DNA from: Streptomyces sp. NBC_01288
GTDB taxonomy: Bacteria; Actinomycetota; Actinomycetes; Streptomycetales; Streptomycetaceae
Direction of reading: 5' to 3'
Assembly (NCBI RefSeq): GCF_035982055.1
Contig: NZ_CP108427.1
Coordinates: forward strand, 10,494,058 to 10,558,057
DNA: 64,000 nt
Each line of letters opens with the position of its first letter. The first letter of the stretch is position 1. Position numbers and translations under genes: made by a program. This document shows positions 17,841 to 26,392 of this stretch, piece by piece. The notes under the pieces are model-generated. The model did no database searches and had not been told where the DNA came from. It worked only from the letters and a program-made list of their open reading frames with translations.

Positions 17841-18260
17841 ATGGCCAAGCCTGACCCCAGCCCGGACGCGGTGGCGCAGCGGGCGGCACACGTCCTGGAC
17901 CGGTGTGTCATCGGACCGGTGGAAGTCCCTGAGCACATGCGCCCGTTCATGGAGGACCTGGTGGCCGCGCCGCTGAGGGTGGGGCTGCCTGTCCGTGACC
18001 CGAAGTCCGATGACGTCGGCGAGGCGGCGACCGGCGTGATGCTCGCACTGGGTCCCGGGCCGGCTGGCGCTGCCGTGCGGGTCGTCTGGCGCCGGCACCA
18101 CTCCCTCGACGTGCTGAGCGAGGTGTGGCGCACGCAGCAGGACGCCATGCACAGCGCGCTCCGCACGATCCTCACCGCGCAGGGCTACTGGATGAGCGAC
18201 GACGTCGGGGACGCACCGGTCGTCTTCGGCCCCCACCGTCCCCCCCCCCGTCCTGAGTTA
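17841..18260 (+). CDS. Small hypothetical protein, 3' end shifted by a C10 tract
   Basis: Starting at the ATG at 17841 (GGAG 7 bases upstream), the protein reads MAKPDPSPDAVAQRAAHVLD, with an amphipathic VLSEVWRTQQDAMHSALRTI region. I do not recognise the family. In the literal sequence the frame does not stop here but runs on through a run of ten C residues (18240-18249) into the downstream lipoprotein. With nine C residues it would stop at TAG near 18258-18260, giving about 139 aa, which looks like the natural end. The C-tract is either a sequencing slip or a phase-variable/decayed site. Confidence 0.4.
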
Positions 18261-18437
18261 GGAGGAGCTCCGAACGGGCGCGGATCAGCAAGAGGGCCTG
18301 CGAGGCTTCATCCCTGCCTCGTTGCTGCCCGGATTCGCGCGATGGTTGAGGTCGGGAAAGGGACGGGGGAGCGCAACAGAATGCCTGAGGCGGGAGCTGC
18401 GCGAGGAACTGTCGGAGGTCGGCCACCGCGCGGTTCA

Positions 18438-18959
18438 ATGGCGGGCATGATGCGTAGAACGTCATCCACCGCCGTCGCCGTTGTCGTCGCTGTCGTGTTC
18501 GCCGCCCTCACGTCGTGTTCTTCGGATTCTTCGGACCGGTCCTCCGCCGAGGGGCGGCCCAGTGGGTCCGGCTCCGGGACAACGGCCCCGGACCCCAGGC
18601 CGACTTCCACGGAGACGGCCACGCCGTCGCCCTCGCCGACCGGGCCGTGCGCTGACGGGACTTGTGAGATCAAGGTCGCCGTGGGGGACGTCGTGACAGT
18701 GCCGGAAAAGTACGGCCTCGGGCCGATCAAGGTGACGGCGATCACCAGCGGCGAGGTCGAGATGGTCGCGCCGCTGACGGGGTCGGGCTTCAGCGTTTCG
18801 GGCTGTTCCGGTGGTGGCGGCGTGTCCTCGGAGGGCAGCGGCGGCGTCGGGCTCAACTGCGGAGAGGGACCCGCCGCGACCATCAACAATGCCATGAGCC
18901 TGAAGGTCGTCGAGATCCTCGACACCGCCGCCGTCCTCCGTATCGGCCCCGTTGGGTGA
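18438..18959 (+). CDS. Putative secreted lipoprotein
   Basis: The 173-aa protein (ATG at 18438; ATGs at 18447 and 18450 are equally plausible) has a short basic N-terminus (MMRRTSS), a hydrophobic Ala/Val stretch and the lipobox LTSC. A Ser/Thr/Pro-rich linker of about 45 residues follows, then a small globular domain beginning CADGTCEIKVAVGDVVTVPE and ending VVEILDTAAVLRIG. That pattern suggests a lipid-anchored extracellular beta-sandwich. Streptomycetes encode many such lipoproteins of unknown function. No good ribosome-binding site is visible. Confidence 0.6.
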   Translation: MAGMMRRTSSTAVAVVVAVVFAALTSCSSDSSDRSSAEGRPSGSGSGTTAPDPRPTSTETATPSPSPTGPCADGTCEIKVAVGDVVTVPEKYGLGPIKVTAITSGEVEMVAPLTGSGFSVSGCSGGGGVSSEGSGGVGLNCGEGPAATINNAMSLKVVEILDTAAVLRIGPVG

Positions 18960-19159
18960 CGCACGGCTCGGCCCTTGGGGCAGGGTTCCGTAGCGGCACG
19001 GGCGGCTACACCTCCGACATCCGGCCCTCCACGTCCGTCACCGGGCGGGAGAAGAAGCTGAATGCCGCCTCCGACGGCTTCACCGGCCGCATGGGGATGC
19101 TGAGTACGATCACTTGTTGTCCGAGGCAGCGGCGCTGTGAAGGATTGATTGTCCTGGCC

Positions 19160-19189
19160 CGTTCGTCAGCGGTATGCCGCTGACGAACG
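19160..19189. terminator. Bidirectional hairpin terminator
   Basis: CGTTCGTCAGCGG and its exact complement form a 13-bp stem with loop TATG, immediately past the stop of the SnoaL-like gene (minus) and downstream of the lipoprotein (plus), so it can serve both. Confidence 0.8.
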
Positions 19190-19193
19190 CCTT

Positions 19194-19703
19194 CTATCGA
19201 TGCGGCTCATCAACACCGCCAGCATTGGCCCGAACTGGTTCGTCGACATGGACGGGTCCGTCACTCGGTGCCAACGGTGCAAGGTCGAAGGGACGTACCA
19301 CCCGGCGCCGCGCTATGCGCCAGATCCCGCCCTTGCGCCGGTACTCGTCCTCGTAGGTACCTCCACCGGCAATCCAGCGGTGATCGCGGAGTTGGGTCAG
19401 GACCACGACGTCAGATCGACCGGTCGCGGCAACGCCGTCGATTTCCACCGTGTGGTTGGCGGTGGCATGCTGCATGATCGGGAATGCCTGCCACTGCTGC
19501 TCGACCGCCGCGCAGATGGCCTCGATCCCCGTGAATATCTGGTCCGAGCCGGTCTCCCACACGGCGTCCGCTGTCCAAATCGCTTTCCAGCGGACTGGGT
19601 CGCGGTGGTCGGCACCCACGCAGTAGTCGTGGGCCAGCCGGTGCAGTGCGAGTTCGGTCTCGACTCGGTCCAGGCGAGCGGTGAGATCTTGTAGCGTCGT
19701 CAT
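19194..19703 (-). CDS. SnoaL-like / nuclear transport factor 2-fold protein
   Basis: The 169-aa protein starts at the ATG at 19703 with CAGGA just upstream. It has the family layout of SnoaL-like polyketide cyclase/dehydratase-type proteins: an N-terminal helix (LDRVETELALHRLAHDYCVG), then ADHRDPVRWKAIWTADAVWE, ISC-like loop ICAAVEQQW, MQHATANHTVEIDG and a final WRIARRRVVRPFDLAPL strand. It has the cone-shaped alpha+beta fold with no fixed catalytic motif, so the role may be hydratase, isomerase or detoxifying. It stands alone, convergent with the lipoprotein gene across a shared terminator. Confidence 0.8.
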   Translation of the reverse strand: MTTLQDLTARLDRVETELALHRLAHDYCVGADHRDPVRWKAIWTADAVWETGSDQIFTGIEAICAAVEQQWQAFPIMQHATANHTVEIDGVAATGRSDVVVLTQLRDHRWIAGGGTYEDEYRRKGGIWRIARRRVVRPFDLAPLAPSDGPVHVDEPVRANAGGVDEPHR

Positions 19704-19884
19704 TCCTGGGAGGCTACTGACGGTTGAGATGGCCCGCAGCGCGGCCGCCTCACCTCTGCAAGTGCCGTCGCAGGGCGTGCAGTTCGCCGCGTGCCGCCCC
19801 AGTGGCCGCGCTGCAACAGGGCCGTCGGCTCCGCCGTCGCTGTCTGGTGCCGAAACAGTGACGGTCACTTGGGCGGCCCATGCC

Positions 19885-19920
19885 GCACCTTCCCTCGAAG
19901 GGCGCTTCGAGGGAAGGTGC
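19885..19920. terminator. Perfect 16-bp stem-loop between divergent genes
   Basis: GCACCTTCCCTCGAAG pairs perfectly with CTTCGAGGGAAGGTGC around GGCG. It lies between two divergently oriented genes, where a terminator is not expected. It may be a relic of a lost gene end or an mRNA leader structure. Confidence 0.5.
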
Positions 19921-20028
19921 CAGGCGATGTGCCGCAGACCCGGCCTCCGGGTACGGACAGGGCTCGGCGGGATGCATGTGCCGGGGCTCTGGAGCGTCAA
20001 CTGGGCTGGTGGCACGATGGGTTGAGGC

Positions 20029-20361
20029 GTGGCGGCCGCGGTACGCGGCGCATTGAAGAAGGCCGCCCGCGAGCGCTCCACCACGTCCTGGGCACGGCTG
20101 CGCCGCCAGCTCGGCTCCGCCCTGCCCCACCACCTTCACCCCGACGACCAGGTCATCGTCCTCGCCCGGGTCGATGCCGACACGCCGGTTGACGAGCCCC
20201 TCCTCACCTCACTCGTGGCGGCCACCGACTCCCACTCGGCGGCTGTGTTTCAGCGGGTGGCGAACCAGCTCGGCAGGACGGTGCCCGACGACACTCACGC
20301 GGCCCGCTCACAGTGGCAGACCGACGCCCTGCACCTCCAACAGCTCTATCGCTACAAGTGA
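20029..20361 (+). CDS. Hypothetical 110-aa protein
   Basis: This 110-aa protein starts at a GTG at 20029 with a weak GAGG very close by. It is rich in Arg/Ala with an N-terminal basic helix (ALKKAARERSTTSWARLRRQ), followed by HPDDQVIVLARVDADTPVDEP and a C-terminal helix ending LHLQQLYRYK. No family is recognised. It looks like real coding sequence by composition but may be the C-terminal remainder of a longer protein. The region downstream is a patchwork of fragments. Confidence 0.4.
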   Translation: MAAAVRGALKKAARERSTTSWARLRRQLGSALPHHLHPDDQVIVLARVDADTPVDEPLLTSLVAATDSHSAAVFQRVANQLGRTVPDDTHAARSQWQTDALHLQQLYRYK

Positions 20362-20385
20362 TTTGGAGCCCCTCAAGCCGGTGCT

Positions 20386-20760
20386 TTGGAGGGCGAGCGG
20401 AGCTGCTGGCACGATGAAATGAGGCAATCCGGGCGGGGGTGCGGCGGTGGAGGAATACCGGGCGAGGACCGGCGGCAGATACAGACCGCGGTACTGGGCA
20501 GCGCGGACTCCGACGATCCGTTGATGCTGCCGTTGGAGGCGATCGAGTTGGACGCCTTCCAGCGCCTGCACGAGAGCGGCACCTCCTGGTGCGGGCCGCT
20601 GCTCGGCGACGGATGAAGGGAAAGTACACCGCGCCCTCGACCGTCGACCGCTGCCTGTCCGGCGTCGTCGTCACCGGCCGCACCGATTACGACCTGGTCC
20701 TCGACAAGACCGTGGCCCCAGCGTCCGCAGGGTGCTCAAGGCCAAAGTGAAGGCGATGGA
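20386..20760 (+). pseudogene. Relic of a CoiA-like zinc-finger protein found near Streptomyces chromosome ends
   Basis: The frame contains VLGSADSDDPLMLPLEAIEL followed by DAFQRLHESGTSWCGPLLG. This resembles the start of large Streptomyces proteins annotated as competence CoiA-like, whose next residues carry Cys/His zinc ligands. Here it stops after GDG at 20616. A second stretch (YTAPSTVDRCLSGVVVTGRT and on) continues in another frame to about 20750. Two or more frameshifts and missing ligands make it dead. The assignment rests on memory of a family motif only. Confidence 0.35.
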
Positions 20761-21008
20761 GGCGACCGAGGGACCCGAGGCCGCAGCCGCGGGCCGGCGC
20801 CGGCCCTGCCCGCCGAGCACCTGCGGGCCGCCGTGGTGGCCGCGCAGTCCGGGGCCCGGAGTGTTTTTCTGTTGGTCTCTCGGGATACTCCTGCTGCCGG
20901 AGAATATTCGGGGGATCTTGGAGCCAGTCCGGCTGCTGTGAGCGCATCTGGATCGTTCCGCCGCCCACCGCCTGGCGGAGGCCGCCAGCGGGTGCCGAGC
21001 TGGCCACG

Positions 21009-21287
21009 GTGAGCGGGCTCGTCGGCTGCACGGACGCACCGCAGGTCCTCGCCGACCGGCTCGCCCGGCGCCTGGAGGACCAGCTTCGGCTGGACGGTCC
21101 CATCAAGGACCCGGTGGGCCGGCCGATCGGCAAGGGTCTGCCCCAACGGCCGGAGTGCGGCGACGTGTTGTGCGACAACCGCATGCTGCTCGACTCCGGC
21201 CGGGACTGCCCGCGCTGCGAGGACCGACAGGTCGGCCGCCGTGCCCAGCGTCAAGCGGTACCGGTAGGCGGTGTCGGCGGCGGTTGA
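21009..21287 (+). pseudogene. Possible C-terminal fragment with two CxxC motifs
   Basis: The frame from 21009 reads TDAPQVLADRLARRLEDQLR, then a Cys-rich segment (PECGDVLCDNRMLLDSGRDC then PRCED) typical of a zinc-binding tail, and ends shortly after. There is no recognisable family and no upstream continuation with protein-like character. It is probably the 3' remainder of a replication- or transfer-type gene; that role is speculative. Confidence 0.3.
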
Positions 21288-21360
21288 ATCCTGGCTCCGA
21301 CAGCGATCACGGGGAGCCGGCACCGGCGGTCACTGGAGCAGGATCATCTTGCGGAGCAGC

Positions 21361-21402
21361 GGGCAGCGGGCAGCGGGCAGCGGGCAGCGGGCAGCGGGCA
21401 GC
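21361..21402. repeat. 7-bp tandem repeat (GGGCAGC)6
   Basis: Six exact head-to-tail copies of GGGCAGC. Because the unit is not a multiple of three, each gained or lost copy shifts the reading frame of the surrounding transposase relic. Confidence 0.95.
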
Positions 21403-21406
21403 AGGA

Positions 21407-21753
21407 CGCCGGTCTGCTGGGTCTGCATGTCGCCGAAGTCGCGGACCAGTCGGTGCATGGTAGCCAGTTCGGAGCAAGGCGTTGAGTACTGCCTTGAGCT
21501 GCTGGTGTTCGTCCTCATCGAGGCTGGAGGGGCGGCGGGTGAGCCAGCCGGTGACCTGCCGGACGCTCGGCGGCGCCGGTGGTCGGGCAGGGTCGTCGGG
21601 CCACTGCAGTCGGCTGCGGGCCCAGTCGCGGAGGCTGCTGCAGGGCGCCGGTCGGCCCTGGGCGGCAAGTTCCTCACGCAGTCCCTTGATGGAGATGGCT
21701 GCCGCCGACTCGTCGATGGGTCTACTGACCCGGCCGGTGGCTTCGGAGGCCAC
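21407..21753 (-). pseudogene. ISL3-type transposase relic
   Basis: The minus-strand frame reads PSVRQVTGWLTRRPSSLDED followed by EHQQLKAVL. This matches the middle of ISL3-family transposases, a helix-turn-helix-like region followed by WLxRxPxxLxxxDxxxLKAV. It then loses homology near the (GGGCAGC)6 repeat, with RDFGDM surviving in a second frame. No terminal inverted repeats were found. Only about 90 residues of a 400-plus-aa enzyme remain. Confidence 0.5.
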
Positions 21754-21761
21754 CGGCCGGG

Positions 21762-22061
21762 TCAGTATCGGAAGTTGGCTTCGGTTCCCCTGATCTGAAT
21801 GATGACGGGCGTGATGGCTTCATCGCCCTCTTGGGGATAGAGCTGAAGGGAAAGGTTACGGACGGCGCCGATGGCACCGATCATCCGTTCCTGGTCTTCG
21901 GCATCGACGGCCTCAGCTTGCCTTTCGAAGAGGTCTCGTACTTGTTCCCATCCCTCACCCGGGCTGAACCGGCACCGGAACCAGGGTTGATCAATGTCGA
22001 TGAGGGACAGAGTACCGAGCGCCGTGTTACCGCTCCTCAGTTCCCATGACCGTGTCACCAC
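21762..22061 (-). CDS. Small hypothetical protein
   Basis: The 99-aa protein is best started at the GTG at 22061, with AGGAAAGG 7-14 bases upstream. It reads VVTRSWELRSGNTALGTLSL, then IDIDQPWFRCRFSPGEGWEQ, with an acidic helix (LFERQAEAVDAEDQERM) and a C-terminal strand (VIIQIRGTEANFRY). The layout suggests a small alpha/beta protein. Proteins of this general type occur in streptomycetes near toxin or immunity genes, but I assign no function. It lies just outside the left end of the IS5-type element. Confidence 0.6.
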   Translation of the reverse strand: MVTRSWELRSGNTALGTLSLIDIDQPWFRCRFSPGEGWEQVRDLFERQAEAVDAEDQERMIGAIGAVRNLSLQLYPQEGDEAITPVIIQIRGTEANFRY

Positions 22062-22155
22062 GTGTGCACCTTTCCTGCAGATTTTCTGGTCGAATCGCGA
22101 GGTGAGCCCCGGCACGGTCTGGCCCGGGGCTCACCCCATGCGGAGATCTCGTCTA

Positions 22156-23217
22156 ACGAGCTCGTGCATGGTTGGCGTTGGCATGTCGAGGACCGCGACT
22201 TGCCTCCAGGTTCACTTTCGCGGATCGCCGGAGAGCGTGGCGGTCTGCTGGTGCGAGAGGAGCCCGGCTACGGCTTGGACGATGTCGGTCATGTGCTCGC
22301 GGCGGCCGTGGTGGCGGGCGAGGGCCCGCCAGTTCTTGAGGTGGGCGATGGCGTGCTCGACGCGGATGCGGCGTGAGGAGTGGGCTTTGCGCTGGCGTTC
22401 ATGCATTTCCTCGTACCAGTCCGGGGCGTTTTTCTTGAACTTGCGGTGCGGTGGTGTCACGACGCGCCCGCCTGTCTGAGCGCCCAGTCCCTGGTAGCCG
22501 GCGTCGGCAAGAATTTCCACGGCCGGTCCGTTGGCCAGGAGCTTGACCAGGCCCAACTGCCGGGCATGGGTGATGTCCGCGCAGCTCGCGGGTTCGGCCG
22601 GGCTGCAGAACAGCAGCCGCCCGTCAGCGTCCGTGACGACCATGGACTTCACGGCGTTCTGCTTGTTCTTGCCGGAGATGGACTTGTCCCGGTCCTTGCG
22701 TCCGGCAGCCGGGCGGTGGACCCGGATCTCGGTGCCGTCGATGATCCCGCTCTGTCCGCTCGCACCGAGATGGTCGACAACTTCGGCGAGCGTACGCAGG
22801 CGGACGTCGGGGGCTACGGTGCAGCCGCGCATCGCCAACAGCGGCCGTATTTCACCGATTGCGCGCGTGATGGTGGAGCGGTCGACTCCGAACCAGCAGG
22901 CCAGCACGTCATGGGTGGCGCCATGACGAAGGTGGACGAGGGTGGCCAACAGTCGGTCGACGAAGACCAGCTTGTGTTTCGCCCCGGCACCCACGGCGCG
23001 GCGACGGGGACGCGACGCGACGCGAGACCAGCCTGGTGCCGCTCGTGCCACAACGGGCCGATCTCAGCGACGAGTTCGGCGATCACTCCGGGCGTCAGCC
23101 CCGTGATCCGCTGGCTTCGCATGATCGCTGCACGTGCCCGGTTCCCCACCACACCGACCATGATCAACGATCATGGCCCTCGACATGCCAACGCCAACCA
23201 TGCACGAACGAGCTCGT
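22156..23217 (-). mobile_element. IS5-family insertion sequence
   Basis: The element is bounded by long inverted repeats. The left end reads ACGAGCTCGTGCATGGTTGG and the right end, read inward, gives the same sequence with four extra bases (TTCG) after ACGAGCTCG; both continue CGTTGGCATGTCGAGG. A TA dinucleotide flanks both sides, consistent with a 2-bp target duplication. It is about 1,062 bp long. It carries one frameshifted transposase gene on the minus strand and sits about 50 bases in front of the SUKH-domain gene. Confidence 0.8.
22212..23161 (-). pseudogene. IS5-family transposase, read in two frames
   Basis: The N-terminal part (from about 23161) reads MVGVVGNRARAAIMRSQRIT and GLTPGVIAELVAEIGPLWHE, with a helix-turn-helix-like start. 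Near 23020 the homology continues in the frame ending at 22212: KHKLVFVDRLLATLVHLRHG, VLACWFGVDRSTITRAIGEI, then the DDE core (IIDGTEIRVHRP; LADAGYQGLG; RIRVEHAIAHLKNW, with D, D and E). The shift falls in a GCGTC-type 5-bp repeat. Some IS5-group elements make a frameshifted fusion protein, so this may be programmed rather than a loss. Confidence 0.7.
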
Positions 23218-23268
23218 TAGTGTGTGAGGGGTATCGTCCTCCATCCGACCACCAGGGAGCATCAGGCA

Positions 23269-24228
23269 GTGAAGGTCGAAATCCAGCCGGATGTACGTGA
23301 CATCGCCGCCCAGCTCGGGGCCGGAGTGCCTTACGCGCTGAAGGCGGTGGCCGGGCAGTTGGCCGACGACCCGGACATGGGCCGGCCCTCGGGACTGCCC
23401 GGCATCCTGACCGTGACGGTCGACGGTGACATGTTCGAGGACTGCCCGGACCTTTCTGTCGGTTACATCCGCGAGCCCGACCGTGTCGAGATCCGGTTTC
23501 TGCGAGCAGCCCCCTCCGCTGGGCCCTCCACGGACGGTTCCACCGAGCCTTCCACGGACGCCCACGAGCAGGGAGAGCCTGCTGGCCCTGCTGCTGCCGA
23601 TGTCGCGGTCGCGGTACGGGAGGTTGCCGATGCCTGGCATCGCATCGCCGCCTGGCTCCAGTCCAACGCCCCTGCCTCCTATGCTGCGCTCCGTACCGGC
23701 GCTGCCCCGGCCGCTGTCGCTGCTCTGGAAGAGGATCTCGGTATCCCGATACCCGTCGAGTTGCGCACCCTGTGGATGCTGACCGCAGGTGACGACGGGG
23801 CTGACGGCTGGGGCTGTCTCCCCGGCAACATGGCTCTGATGAACCTGGACGCCGTGGCCTCCCGCTACCGGCTGAAGACGGATGCCCAGGCTCACCAGGA
23901 CGCCCTCAACGCCAACCGCCCTGAGGAGGAACGGATCACCGTGTGGAGGGCGACCCGGATTCCGGTGATCGCCCTGGGCCCGGCCGACAGCACCGCGGGG
24001 CTTTATCTGGACGCCGCGACCGGCTACTTGGGCTCGTGGTCCCGCTACAACGAGCCGCCCGGCGACGCACTCGACACGCTGATCACCTACCTGGAAGAGA
24101 CTGCCGACATGCTCGAAGCCCCCGCCCTCGCCGCGCGGGACAAGCCGGGCCTGATCGGCGGGACCCTGGTGTGGCTCAGCAGCATCGACCCTGCTCAGGA
24201 AAGCCGGTGGCGGCCTGTGGCTGGCTGA
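23269..24228 (+). CDS. SMI1/KNR4 (SUKH) domain protein
   Basis: The 319-aa protein (GTG at 23269; GTG at 23224 is an alternative) has two parts. The N-terminal ~85 residues (IQPDVRDIAAQLGAGVPYAL and on) form a small alpha/beta domain of unknown role, followed by a Pro/Ser/Thr linker. The C-terminal part has the SUKH pattern: ALEEDLGIPIPVELRTLWML, GWGCLPGNMALMNLDAVAS, then RIPVIALGPADSTAGLYLD and GYLGSWSRYNEPPG. SUKH proteins are cytosolic and many are immunity proteins against nuclease toxins. It is convergent with a secreted nuclease-like gene 74 bases away. Confidence 0.8.
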   Translation: MKVEIQPDVRDIAAQLGAGVPYALKAVAGQLADDPDMGRPSGLPGILTVTVDGDMFEDCPDLSVGYIREPDRVEIRFLRAAPSAGPSTDGSTEPSTDAHEQGEPAGPAAADVAVAVREVADAWHRIAAWLQSNAPASYAALRTGAAPAAVAALEEDLGIPIPVELRTLWMLTAGDDGADGWGCLPGNMALMNLDAVASRYRLKTDAQAHQDALNANRPEEERITVWRATRIPVIALGPADSTAGLYLDAATGYLGSWSRYNEPPGDALDTLITYLEETADMLEAPALAARDKPGLIGGTLVWLSSIDPAQESRWRPVAG

Positions 24229-24237
24229 CCGCCCCCT

Positions 24238-24271
24238 GGAGGGGCCGGCTGCGTGGGCCGCCGGCCCCTCC
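24238..24271. terminator. Hairpin terminator between convergent genes
   Basis: GGAGGGGCCGGC and GCCGGCCCCTCC form a perfect 12-bp stem with a 10-base loop, followed by CTCCTTCTTG. It lies between the SUKH gene (plus) and the nuclease-like gene (minus). Confidence 0.8.
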
Positions 24272-24301
24272 TCCTTCTTGTGTGCTCCCCTTCAGGCTGT
24301 G

Positions 24302-26392
24302 TCAGCCGATTTTGCTCCACGTGCAGGTGGTTGCGGCGGACGTGCAGTGTTCGTATCCCGGCAGGTTCAGGAAGAATCCGTCACCGTCGAGCATCCGCCA
24401 TGCCGGCGCCGGATAGCTGCTGAACGCTTCCTCGTTCTGCGTGCTCGAAATCGCTGCGCGACCGCACCGCTCCGTGCCGCTCGGCCCGTTCGTCGCGGTG
24501 CGCGTGTCGGCGAGGAGACCGAAGTTCGCCGAGCCGTCCCCCATCTTGTCGGTGAAGAGTTGTGCGCACTTGGTGCCCGACGTCACCAGGTTGACGCTCT
24601 GCGGATAACCGCCGGACTCGTGTGTCGTCGCCATCGCGTACTCGTCGCAGTCGACCGAACCGACCGATGCGTCGGACGGATGGATGGTCCAGGCGGAGCT
24701 GGTTCCGCAGATGACGTTGCGGCTGTTGGCCTGCGTCCACTTGTTGCCGGCGCTGTTGGTGAGGGGGGTGTCCGGGCCCAGGTAGTGCAGCAGTGAGTCC
24801 CACCGCTTCGAGCCGGCATGATCGGGCATCACCTGCTGCATGTACCAGTAGTAGGCGCCGGCGGCCGGGTACTTGTTGGTGTCTACCGTGTAGGTCGGCT
24901 TGAAGTACGGCAGCACACATCCCGGCAGCGAGGGCGTCAGGTAGTCGTCGCAGCGGGGCGCGATCTCCCTCACCTGCGGAATTCCGGAGGTCCCGAAGTC
25001 CGCGGTCGCGGTCGCGGTGGTGCTGGCGTCCACGGTCGCCGTCACCGACCAACCGAGGTCGATGGTCTCCTTGCCCGTGCCGTTCCAGGTGGTAGCGCGG
25101 GTGCCCCACCTGCCGTCGGTGTAGGCGTTCCAGTCGTTCGCGTCCCAGTAGGCGTTGTCGCCCGCCGCGTTGTTGAAGTCGTCGGCCCACCGGATCACCG
25201 ACGTCACACACGCCGCGCACGTCGACTGGGTGTTCCACCGCAGCGTGACACCCTTCAGCTCCGGCGAGATCAGCACCGGCATGATGCGGATCTGCTGGTC
25301 GAACTCCGCGAAGTTGGAACCGCCCGCGGCCTTGTTCGGGTACGTCTTGATTCGTTGCTCGAAGTCGAACGTGGCGGAGCCAATCGTCGCGTCCTCCGAG
25401 TCGACGAACACCAAGGTCCCCGACCCGATGCTCTTCATGCACGCATCGGTGCGGTTCAAGTAGTCCGTGCCGACCGGCTCGTCAGAACACCAGGGAACCA
25501 GATCCGCCAATGGTGCGTCAGCCGCGACCGCAGCCGCTTCGGCGGAAGACTTGCCGGCCTTGCGGGCCTTCGCCATTGTCGCTTCGCGCAGCGCCGCGGT
25601 GCGCTTCTCCGCTCTCGCCTTCGACTCCGCGGTGGGTGGCGACAGTTCGATGCAGATCTTGCGGCCCTCGGCGTCCGCCTTGCCACAGGTACGCGGCTGG
25701 GTCGCCTCCCGCTTCACCGCACCGTGGGTGTCCAGCGTCGGCAGGGCCGGCCCCGGATCCGTCCGGGTGAACGCGATGTTCTCCTGCGCGACCGGGTCGA
25801 TCGTCGACGACGTCTGCGGAGCGGGGAACTTCATGTACGGGTCGATACGGAAGTACGCCCATGGCGACCAGGTCGTCTCGTACAAGCTGCCGTCGAAGGC
25901 GGAGGTGCGGAACGCGTACAGTACGCCGGGCTTCAGGACGCCGTAGGACACCGTCACCTTCGCCAGCCCGCCTGAGGCCACATACGGTGACACCAGCACT
26001 CCGTTCGGGCCCGACCCGTCGAGGTCGATGGCCGCCTTCGGGGTGCCGTCCGCGTTCGTGGTGTACACCTGGAACGTCTCGGTCGAGGTATCGCCGTCCG
26101 CATCCGTCACAGTGTTGCGCAGCACCACCTCCGGAGCAATGACCCGCCAGACCGTGCCCGACTTCGAGAACTTGGGGCCGGCCGACGGGGCCGTACCCGA
26201 CACCGGCCGCGCACCCCCGGCGGCGATGGCCGCCAGGTTCTGCGGACCGGCCGCCGCCACCTCCGCAGGGGAAGCGCTCAGACCGGGCGTGGGCGGTGCG
26301 GGGGCTGCTGTCGCAGTACCTGCCCCCGCCAGTAACACGAGCACGGCACCCGCGGCAGCATGCCGCCACGACGACCTCGGTAAAAATCTCAC
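24302..26392 (-). CDS. Large secreted protein with C-terminal NucA/NucB-type DNase domain
   Basis: The 696-aa protein starts at the GTG at 26392, with GGGG 9 bases upstream; further in-frame starts up to 26494 are possible. It has a signal peptide (WRHAAAGAVLVLLAGAGTAT then AAPAP). A long beta-rich region (about 70-330) ends in an Ala/Lys-rich helix, followed by a central domain with FVDSEDATIGSATFDFEQRI. The C-terminal ~115 residues carry the NucA/NucB signature SVDCDEYAMATTHESGGYPQ (Asp583/Glu584), GTERCGRAA, and Cys pairs. NucB-type enzymes are secreted endonucleases. The layout (export signal, long stalk, C-terminal nuclease) resembles a toxin. The TniQ, CRISPR or transposon genes are not linked to it. 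Confidence 0.75.
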   Translation of the reverse strand: MRFLPRSSWRHAAAGAVLVLLAGAGTATAAPAPPTPGLSASPAEVAAAGPQNLAAIAAGGARPVSGTAPSAGPKFSKSGTVWRVIAPEVVLRNTVTDADGDTSTETFQVYTTNADGTPKAAIDLDGSGPNGVLVSPYVASGGLAKVTVSYGVLKPGVLYAFRTSAFDGSLYETTWSPWAYFRIDPYMKFPAPQTSSTIDPVAQENIAFTRTDPGPALPTLDTHGAVKREATQPRTCGKADAEGRKICIELSPPTAESKARAEKRTAALREATMAKARKAGKSSAEAAAVAADAPLADLVPWCSDEPVGTDYLNRTDACMKSIGSGTLVFVDSEDATIGSATFDFEQRIKTYPNKAAGGSNFAEFDQQIRIMPVLISPELKGVTLRWNTQSTCAACVTSVIRWADDFNNAAGDNAYWDANDWNAYTDGRWGTRATTWNGTGKETIDLGWSVTATVDASTTATATADFGTSGIPQVREIAPRCDDYLTPSLPGCVLPYFKPTYTVDTNKYPAAGAYYWYMQQVMPDHAGSKRWDSLLHYLGPDTPLTNSAGNKWTQANSRNVICGTSSAWTIHPSDASVGSVDCDEYAMATTHESGGYPQSVNLVTSGTKCAQLFTDKMGDGSANFGLLADTRTATNGPSGTERCGRAAISSTQNEEAFSSYPAPAWRMLDGDGFFLNLPGYEHCTSAATTCTWSKIG

